Shown one piece after another: positions 1 through 4,450 of a stretch of DNA of 9,127 nt (within the stretch, counting starts at the first letter, position 1; each line of letters starts with the position of its first letter). The notes beneath the pieces were generated by a model, which saw only the letters and a program-made list of their open reading frames with translations, was not told the DNA's origin and ran no database searches. Location of the stretch: assembly GCA_005801395.1 (NCBI GenBank), contig SYDV01000078.1:1-9127 (forward strand), written 5' to 3'. The position numbers and the translations under genes were made by a program. The DNA comes from Planctomycetia bacterium (GTDB taxonomy: Bacteria > Planctomycetota > UBA11346).

Positions 1-5
1 CAAAA

Positions 6-85
6 TATTAACCACAGAGTTCACAGAGCACACAGAGAAAATACATTTCCCATCTCTGTGTGCTCTGTGAACTCTGTGGTTTATA
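6..85. repeat. Long inverted repeat with 28-bp perfect arms and a 9-bp internal period
   Basis: Bases 11-38 and 53-80 are exact reverse complements (28 bp), separated by a 14-nt loop (39-52). The pairing extends outward through 10/81 and, after one mismatch, through 6-8/83-85. Each arm is itself periodic: CACAGAG occurs at 13, 22 and 31, and its complement CTCTGTG at 54, 63 and 72, always 9 bp apart. The element lies 82 bp past the stop codon of the minus-strand molybdoenzyme gene, so it could end or stabilise that transcript. From memory, similar CACAGAG-type palindromes are scattered in many copies through planctomycete and some other environmental bacterial genomes. If so, this is a dispersed REP/MITE-like element rather than a gene-specific terminator. 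Confidence 0.9.
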
Positions 86-166
86 CGGTCTAAGAACAGA
101 CTTGGCACTGATGTTGCCCGTCCGCACACAAACGTACCCACAGGAAAACCTGAAGCGTCATCACTC

Positions 167-826
167 TTATGATCGTCGGCGCAAATCATTACCTTCCTTG
201 CGCGTCTGTTTCGCTTGTTCTTGATGACTATAACGTTCCTCACCTGGCCCCCAGGGATCAGCATGATTATGATAGCCATTTACTTCCCAAAATCCGCGAC
301 GGTCATGCGTCATTAATTCAAAACCATTAACCCATTTCGCGCCTTTCCACGCCCACAATTTGGGAACCACGACGCGCGCTGGGCCACCGTGTTCGATATC
401 TAATGGTTCACCGTCGGCTTCGGTTACGACTAAGGCGTCATCGTCGAGCACCGCCGCTAAATCCGTGTTGGTGGTATAACCGCCATATCCATGTTGCATC
501 ACATGTGTGCAATCAGCGTTTGGAACGACTAAGGCTAAAATATCCCGCACGCGATATCCGCCCCAAATAAAATTATATCGCGACCACGTGGTCACGCAGT
601 GCATGTCAGCTTGAACACGAATAAATGGCAGTGAGCAGAGTCCCGCCCAATCAATTTCTGTCGGCGTGGCACAGGCTCCCCAAATACGCATACGCCATTG
701 ATCGGTGCTGACCTGCGGCGTTGGACCATAAGTTAACACCGGCCATTTAGTGGTTTCGGTTTGGCCATTCGGTAAGCGCGGTTGATTCTCTGGATGCGTT
801 CGGATGCGCTCGACATGATTATTCAT
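167..826 (-). CDS. Sulfite-oxidase-like molybdopterin-dependent oxidoreductase
   Basis: This 219-aa protein belongs to the oxidoreductase molybdopterin-binding fold (sulfite oxidase / YedY superfamily), in the short, single-domain YuiH-like branch of about 200 aa. Visible marks are the MHCVTTWS segment with Cys77, the expected thiolate ligand of molybdenum; HGYGGYTTN near 112-120; HGGPARVVVPKLWAWKGAKW near 146-165; and the terminal GFWEVNGYHNHADPW near 178-192, which matches the family's GFWE-GYH-DPW ending. There is no Tat or Sec signal and no dimerisation domain, so a cytoplasmic location is likely; the substrate is unknown. I chose ATG at 826 because the longer in-frame start at 910 only adds residues read through the neighbouring gene. 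It starts 5 nt after the upstream stop with no clear Shine-Dalgarno, which points to translational coupling. Family assignment is firm; substrate and electron partner are open. Confidence 0.88.
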   Translation of the reverse strand: MNNHVERIRTHPENQPRLPNGQTETTKWPVLTYGPTPQVSTDQWRMRIWGACATPTEIDWAGLCSLPFIRVQADMHCVTTWSRYNFIWGGYRVRDILALVVPNADCTHVMQHGYGGYTTNTDLAAVLDDDALVVTEADGEPLDIEHGGPARVVVPKLWAWKGAKWVNGFELMTHDRRGFWEVNGYHNHADPWGPGEERYSHQEQAKQTRKEGNDLRRRS

Positions 827-831
827 AGAAT

Positions 832-1185
832 TCACGGTGCGTGCACTTCCGTATCTGGAACACAAATTAAAAAAGGTTCTGCCCACTGTGCGACATCGGT
901 TAATGACCACACCACGCGCTTTGCTTCCGCTGGATTTGCGATGCGTGCTAAACGTAATCCTTGTTCAGCGCCGGTTAATAACCGCGCTGGGCCATCTCCA
1001 CTTTCCTCAATTGGTGTATACACCGCTGGAACTGGGCCTTCGCGCCAACCAGTGACGGCACACCAATGCCAACCATCTTCTAATTGTAATTTGATCGCGT
1101 CGACCTGCCGACCTGGACCCGTTTCGCTAAACGTCGCCATGACTGGTTCTTCAAGGTTGTCATTTGGTTCAATATCAATGTACAT
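832..1185 (-). CDS. Conserved-looking small protein of unknown function, coupled to the molybdoenzyme
   Basis: This is a 117-aa open frame between the acyltransferase and the sulfite-oxidase-like enzyme, which I do not recognise. It is acidic and soluble, without a signal peptide or membrane span. It contains an aromatic cluster DGWHWCAVTGWREGP (about 37-51) and a WSLTDVAQWAEPF stretch (about 93-105). The frame fills the gap exactly: its ATG at 1185 overlaps the 3' end of the acyltransferase gene by 11 nt, and its stop is 5 nt before the next ATG. This packing supports a real gene. A second in-frame ATG at 1140 (MATFSETGPG...) is an equally plausible start and would give 102 aa. It could be an accessory or assembly partner of the molybdoenzyme, but only position argues for that. 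It is in a different frame from the enzyme and I see no sign of a broken fusion. Confidence 0.68.
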   Translation of the reverse strand: MYIDIEPNDNLEEPVMATFSETGPGRQVDAIKLQLEDGWHWCAVTGWREGPVPAVYTPIEESGDGPARLLTGAEQGLRLARIANPAEAKRVVWSLTDVAQWAEPFLICVPDTEVHAP

Positions 1186-2140
1186 GGGATGATTCCGACG
1201 CGGTGACGAGTGGCGGTAAAGCTTGTAGCGGATTTCCTAACAAGCTGAAGCCAAGTGTTTTCCAGGGCTCCACACCACGTGTAGCGCGCCCTAGGTGATT
1301 CTTATAACGTTTATGTTGCCAAAAATATTGCCCAGGAACCGCTGCAATCATGGCGCCTAATAAATCCATGGAGGCTTGAACCAGTGCCGCTTCGTCACCT
1401 GCATTGCTCGGCAACGGACGACCAACCATTAATACAAATTCACCAGCACGACGACGGTAACACAAGCCAGGAACAATCGGCACACCACCACGCTTTGCAA
1501 AAAAGCTTGGACCTGAATGACAAAACGTTTCGACACCCATAAAAGTTGCGCGCACACCTTCTTCCGGCGATGGGCCTTGATCAGCCATTAATCCCACTGG
1601 CACTCCACTGCGTAAAGCGCGTAAAACTTGTACCGCAGTGGTGCGATCACCTTTTTGCGTCAGCAAAACCGTTACCCCCAATTTACTACGTTGCACGTTA
1701 GCCATTTTATCAATTTCTGGGTTATGCTGGGCTTTGGCATAGACATATAATTTTGGCACAAAACGCGTCAAACCATGCGCACCTAAATCCCAATTTCCCA
1801 AATGTGGTGTCAAAAAAACACAACCGGGATTTTTCATCATCACTTGTCGTAGCCAAGTTGGACTCGCGACGGTCAAATGTCGTTCGCCACCGTCCACGCC
1901 TCCGACCGTCCACAATTCGATAAACGATGCGCCCATACTAGCAAACGAACGTCGCACGACCGCTCGTCGGACGGAACCGCGCAAGCCTATAGATTCGCGA
2001 ATACAGGCGCTGGCAACCTTGCGCCTAACTCCTAAATAAAATGTCAGCACTCCTAAACTACCGCCTACTCGACTCGCGGTATCAACGGCCATTAGCGACA
2101 ATAAACGCAGCAACGGCAGTATCAGCAAGCGGTTGAGCAT
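1175..2140 (-). CDS. LpxL/HtrB-type lipid A (Kdo2-lipid A-like) acyltransferase
   Basis: This 321-aa inner-membrane enzyme of the lysophospholipid acyltransferase superfamily, bacterial lipid A branch, would transfer an acyl chain from acyl-ACP to a lipid A precursor. The N-terminus (1-37) is hydrophobic, as in LpxL. The catalytic H-x4-D motif is TPHLGNWDL with His113 and Asp118. Further family marks are ADQGPSPEEGVRATFMG (186-202), GGVPIVPG (218-225) and QYFWQHKRYK (271-280), which corresponds to the QYxWxHRRFK block of LpxL/LpxM. The length is normal, with about 40 extra residues after that block. It is the first gene of a minus-strand group with the small unknown gene and the molybdoenzyme. 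The start at 2140 fits the hydrophobic N-terminus but lacks a good Shine-Dalgarno and lies in one arm of an inverted repeat. Which acyl position it acylates cannot be told. Confidence 0.88.
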   Translation of the reverse strand: MLNRLLILPLLRLLSLMAVDTASRVGGSLGVLTFYLGVRRKVASACIRESIGLRGSVRRAVVRRSFASMGASFIELWTVGGVDGGERHLTVASPTWLRQVMMKNPGCVFLTPHLGNWDLGAHGLTRFVPKLYVYAKAQHNPEIDKMANVQRSKLGVTVLLTQKGDRTTAVQVLRALRSGVPVGLMADQGPSPEEGVRATFMGVETFCHSGPSFFAKRGGVPIVPGLCYRRRAGEFVLMVGRPLPSNAGDEAALVQASMDLLGAMIAAVPGQYFWQHKRYKNHLGRATRGVEPWKTLGFSLLGNPLQALPPLVTASESSHVH

Positions 2141-2169
2141 GGCGAACAGACTCTAGTCCCCATGCTCAA
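2133..2169 (-). promoter_or_regulatory. Inverted repeat enclosing the acyltransferase start codon
   Basis: Arms 2133-2142 (TTGAGCATGG) and 2160-2169 (CCATGCTCAA) are perfect 10-bp complements around a 17-nt loop. In the minus-strand transcript the acyltransferase ATG (2140-2138) would lie in the 3' arm and a second ATG in the 5' arm. The structure could mask the start codon, or the DNA palindrome could be an operator in the divergent intergenic region. The pairing is directly visible; the regulatory role is inference. Confidence 0.4.
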
Positions 2170-2170
2170 A

Positions 2171-2205
2171 TTGCACTGATGGTTCCTGCCACCGTCCCAG
2201 TGCGA
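2171..2205 (+). other. Bulged hairpin in the ferredoxin upstream region
   Basis: Bases 2173-2183 (GCACTGATGGT) pair with 2191-2195 (ACCGT) and 2198-2203 (CAGTGC), leaving a 2-nt CC bulge and a 7-nt loop, with one G-U pair when read as plus-strand RNA. Two further outer pairs (2171-2172 with 2204-2205) are possible. It lies upstream of the only promoter-like -10 sequence I noticed (TATGAT at 2245), so it may be outside the ferredoxin transcript and act as DNA instead. No function can be assigned. Confidence 0.35.
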
Positions 2206-2244
2206 TCGCGCAGAACGAGCAACTCTACGCTGCGACCCTGACAC

Positions 2245-2250
2245 TATGAT
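2245..2250 (+). promoter_or_regulatory. Possible -10 box for the ferredoxin gene
   Basis: TATGAT matches five of six bases of the TATAAT consensus and lies about 120 bp before the ferredoxin start. No recognisable -35 box occurs at the usual 16-18 bp distance, so this is weak and would need an activator or another sigma factor. It is listed only because the intergenic region must hold a plus-strand promoter and I see no better candidate. Confidence 0.2.
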
Positions 2251-2302
2251 CGGATCACATACCCAACCATCATGCTTCTTATGCCGGATTGAGGATGACC
2301 TT

Positions 2303-2319
2303 GTCAGAATGTGTCTGAC
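2303..2319. promoter_or_regulatory. Perfect 6-bp inverted repeat GTCAGA-N5-TCTGAC
   Basis: GTCAGA (2303-2308) and TCTGAC (2314-2319) flank a 5-bp spacer (ATGTG), giving a 17-bp dyad about 50 bp before the ferredoxin start. The size and spacing are typical of a dimeric regulator's operator. Two more short hairpins follow: GACCG/CGGTC (2317-2329) and GCCGC/GCGGC (2345-2358), the latter ending just before the Shine-Dalgarno. No regulator can be named. Confidence 0.3.
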
Positions 2320-2371
2320 CGCTACGGTCCCCGGCCCGAAAAAGGCCGCCTTAGCGGCGAGGAGCGACACC

Positions 2372-2620
2372 ATGGCTATGAAACGCGTTTGGATTGAAGA
2401 AGGCTGCATCGTCTGCAATGCCTGCGAAACCACCTGCCCTGAAGTCTTCAACGTCACTGAAGACAGTTGCACGATTCGCGCTGATGTGCGCGTGGATGGC
2501 AAAGACACCACTAATTTGACGGAAAAAGCCCTGTTAAAGGGCAAGCTCGGCGAAGAATTAGCCGACCAAATCGAAGAAGCCGCCGAAGGCTGCCCAGTCG
2601 AAGTCATTAAATTCGAATAA
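2372..2620 (+). CDS. Ferredoxin, single [4Fe-4S] cluster type
   Basis: This 82-aa small, acidic electron carrier of the cytoplasm has near its N-terminus the motif C-x2-C-x2-C-x3-CP (CIVCNACETTCPEVF), and near the C-terminus a lone CP (GCPVEVIKFE). By analogy with single-cluster ferredoxins such as the Thermotoga protein, the first three Cys and the remote Cys bind one [4Fe-4S] cluster, and the Cys of the first CP is not a ligand. A second full cluster motif is absent. The middle holds an unusual insertion, roughly residues 30-70, with a charged KGKLGEELADQIEEAAEG helix. The start at 2372 is set by GGAG 7 nt upstream; an earlier in-frame ATG at 2246 has no such support and would add residues unlike a ferredoxin. 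It is transcribed divergently from the acyltransferase and followed by a terminator-like hairpin, so it is probably monocistronic. The redox partner is unknown. Confidence 0.9.
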   Translation: MAMKRVWIEEGCIVCNACETTCPEVFNVTEDSCTIRADVRVDGKDTTNLTEKALLKGKLGEELADQIEEAAEGCPVEVIKFE

Positions 2621-2627
2621 AAACCTA

Positions 2628-2648
2628 AATTCGTACTGAATTCGTACT
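2628..2648 (+). repeat. Two 10-bp direct repeats, 11-bp period
   Basis: AATTCGTACT occurs at 2628-2637 and again at 2639-2648, one base apart, just after the ferredoxin stop codon. The spacing of about one helical turn could suit a paired protein site, but a simple slippage duplication is equally likely. Confidence 0.6.
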
Positions 2649-2658
2649 TACTGGCTCC

Positions 2659-2688
2659 AGGGTCACGGCGTAAACCGTGAACCTTTTT
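2659..2688 (+). terminator. Rho-independent terminator of the ferredoxin gene
   Basis: AGGGTCACGG (2659-2668) pairs with CCGTGAACCT (2675-2684), nine of ten positions, around a 6-nt loop. The 3' arm runs straight into a T tract (2684-2688). It begins 38 bp after the ferredoxin stop codon and separates that gene from the FlgM-TPR-pentapeptide set. Confidence 0.65.
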
Positions 2689-2803
2689 GCGTTTACAACA
2701 TAACTTGCGACAACAAAGACTGATAACAAAATTAGTCCTCAAGTCCGTTGGCATGTTGCCGTCACTATAGGTAACCATGGGGCTCTCCTGGAATGAGGTT
2801 ATT

Positions 2804-3106
2804 ATGGAAATTAAAGGTGATTTTCGTCCGGTAGATCCGGCAATGCGAAAACGGCAAGCGGACGCCGCTGCTGGCCGCAGCACGCCGTCGTCTGACGTGA
2901 CCCCTCCACGCACCGATGCCGTGATTTTGGGCGAAACCAGCCCACAAGCCATCGCTCGCTATGTGGAGTTAATTAAAGCAATGAACCCAGCCGACCTGCA
3001 TCGGGTCGAAGAACTACGCGCCCGCATTGCGGATGGCAGTTTCACCGCCTCTCCAGACGAACTAGCCGGTCCGCTTAGCGACCTGCTAGATCGCGGCGAA
3101 GTCTGA
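2804..3106 (+). CDS. flgM: FlgM-like anti-sigma-28 factor
   Basis: This 100-aa protein has a polar, probably disordered N-terminal half (1-45) and a C-terminal FlgM-type sigma-binding part. The segment DLHRVEELRARIADGSFTAS (64-83) followed by ELAGPLSDLL (86-95) matches the FlgM pattern R-V-x-x-L-R-x-x-I-x-x-G-x-Y-x-x-(5)-(I/L)A-x-x-L. The RTDAVILGETSPQA stretch (36-49) resembles the D-x-V-x-(I/L)-S lead-in of that family. FlgM binds the flagellar sigma factor FliA in the cytoplasm and is exported when the hook is complete. The start at 2804 is preferred because GAGG lies 6 nt upstream; an in-frame ATG at 2777 would add nine residues. No other flagellar gene is in the window. It is followed after 11 nt by the TPR gene, so it is probably co-transcribed. 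A FlgM-like regulator of another sigma factor is the main alternative. Confidence 0.78.
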   Translation: MEIKGDFRPVDPAMRKRQADAAAGRSTPSSDVTPPRTDAVILGETSPQAIARYVELIKAMNPADLHRVEELRARIADGSFTASPDELAGPLSDLLDRGEV

Positions 3107-3117
3107 CGGTCATTGTT

Positions 3118-4413
3118 ATGTCACTCCTTCGGCACGGATGCTGTTTGCTCCTGCTGATGGGTATTGCCCATAGTGCTGAACTGACGGTCTTAGAGGCCGG
3201 CAGTTCGGAGCAATTAACCGCCCTGGGTAACGAAGCGCTGATGCAAGGGCGTTACGAAACCGCCATTGAACATTATCGACGCGCACTGACCGTCGATAAA
3301 ACTTCGTTTCAAGCCACCTTTAATCTGGCACTCGCTTATCAAAATTTAGACAAGGATAGCAAGGCGAGCCGTTGGTACGATGAAGCATTAAAGATTAGTC
3401 CTAAACACGCAGAAGTGCTGTGTAACTTAGGATACCTCTCCTTTCGTGCTAAAGATTGGGTTCAAGCCGAAGAACGTTTTCTACTCGCTGCGCGACAAGC
3501 GGCGGGATCCACTGGTGCCGCTGATTATTGGTCCAACGTTGGCGCCGCGCGGGAAAAACGGGAACAATGGACTGAAGCTCGTCGCGCCTATGATGAATGC
3601 CTGTCATTGAACAAAGATCACTTTGGCAGCCATTTCAATGTTGGTACATTATATTTAGGTGCTCTCGCAGATCAGCCCAAAGCGTTAGAGAAAGCCGAGG
3701 CCGCATTAACCAAGGCGCGCGACTTAGCCCCTTCGCGCGCCGAAGCTTGGGTTAATTTAGCCTTATGCCATGAACGGATGGATAAAGCCGAAGCCAAAGA
3801 CGATATCAATAAAGCGGTCGAGGTTGCCAGTCCTACTTACAAACCACATGCCCTATGGAATCGCGCATTATTTTTTGATCGTCAACGTCCACCACAGCGT
3901 TTGGCCATGCGCGATGATTTACAAGCGGTCCTGGTGCTTGAGCCGCATTATCCTGGAGCCAACGGATTATTAGGCGCCTATCATTTTGCGATTGGTGAAT
4001 TTGATCAAGCAGCCGTTCTCCTTAATCGTGAAGTCACGGGCGATCATTTTGACGCACATAATACCATAGACGTCGAAGCACATTATTTACTCGCGATGTT
4101 ACATACCGATCATCGCCCTGATTCGGTAAAAGCATTAAGTCACGCGTCAGCCTATTATAAACTACGACCAGACAGCGCAAAAATTCAAGAGTTACGTCGA
4201 CGCGCCTTGCGCATGAGCACCACGTTTACCACCACGTCGCTAAACAACGCTCATAACACAAACAACACTCCGAATCATCAAATAGAACACCATAATTCAG
4301 CCACGCCAAAAACACTTGATGGACATGCACCTCATGTCCATACGCCAGAAAAGAACCACAGCGCACCTAATTCGCACCCCACGCCTGCTGCTGCCCCCGC
4401 TGCGCATCACTGA
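3118..4413 (+). CDS. Exported TPR-repeat protein with a histidine-rich C-terminal tail
   Basis: This 431-aa protein has a Sec signal peptide at 1-20 (hydrophobic core CCLLLLMGIA, likely cut after AHSA), so it is periplasmic or otherwise exported. From about 30 to 206 come clear tetratricopeptide repeats: GNEALMQGRYETAIEHYRRAL (37-57), then helical pairs at about 65-97, 98-130, 137-168 and 171-206. More degenerate ones (207-240, 245-275, 280-305, 320-350) extend the solenoid to about 365. TPRs are scaffolds for protein binding; no enzymatic motif is seen. The last 66 residues (366-431) are low complexity, rich in His (11), Asn, Thr, Pro and Ala, and could bind metal ions. The gene begins 11 nt after the FlgM stop without a strong Shine-Dalgarno, suggesting coupling, and is followed 37 nt later by the pentapeptide gene. 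The fold is sure; the role is unknown. Confidence 0.9.
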   Translation: MSLLRHGCCLLLLMGIAHSAELTVLEAGSSEQLTALGNEALMQGRYETAIEHYRRALTVDKTSFQATFNLALAYQNLDKDSKASRWYDEALKISPKHAEVLCNLGYLSFRAKDWVQAEERFLLAARQAAGSTGAADYWSNVGAAREKREQWTEARRAYDECLSLNKDHFGSHFNVGTLYLGALADQPKALEKAEAALTKARDLAPSRAEAWVNLALCHERMDKAEAKDDINKAVEVASPTYKPHALWNRALFFDRQRPPQRLAMRDDLQAVLVLEPHYPGANGLLGAYHFAIGEFDQAAVLLNREVTGDHFDAHNTIDVEAHYLLAMLHTDHRPDSVKALSHASAYYKLRPDSAKIQELRRRALRMSTTFTTTSLNNAHNTNNTPNHQIEHHNSATPKTLDGHAPHVHTPEKNHSAPNSHPTPAAAPAAHH

Positions 4414-4450
4414 TTCACTTTCAAACGCGCAGCTATTTTGAGGAGTTTCC

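Noticed and set aside
141..152. CAGG-AAAA-CCTG dyad after the molybdoenzyme gene
   Set aside because: A four-base stem is expected by chance and no T tract follows; the large repeat nearby is a better 3' end candidate.
826..1185. The 117-aa frame and the molybdoenzyme as one gene split by a frameshift
   Set aside because: The enzyme is complete for its short family, the upstream frame has proper ends at both junctions, and no homology across the junction is visible.
782..1192. 136-codon open frame on the plus strand
   Set aside because: It lies antisense to the packed minus-strand genes; its product has no recognisable features, whereas the minus-strand frames have clear family motifs or fit the gene junctions.
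2202..2209. GCGATCGC, the cyanobacterial HIP1 octamer (also at 5215-5222)
   Set aside because: Only two copies were noticed in 9 kb, far below the density in HIP1-rich cyanobacteria, and the gene content is not cyanobacterial.
2747..2761. TTGGCATGTTGCC resembling a sigma-54 promoter before flgM
   Set aside because: The GG and GC elements are 6 bp apart rather than the required 10, so it cannot serve as a -24/-12 site.
2122..2952. 276-codon minus-strand frame
   Set aside because: It runs antisense through the ferredoxin, its Shine-Dalgarno and the start of flgM, and its product is low-complexity Ser/Thr-rich without motifs.
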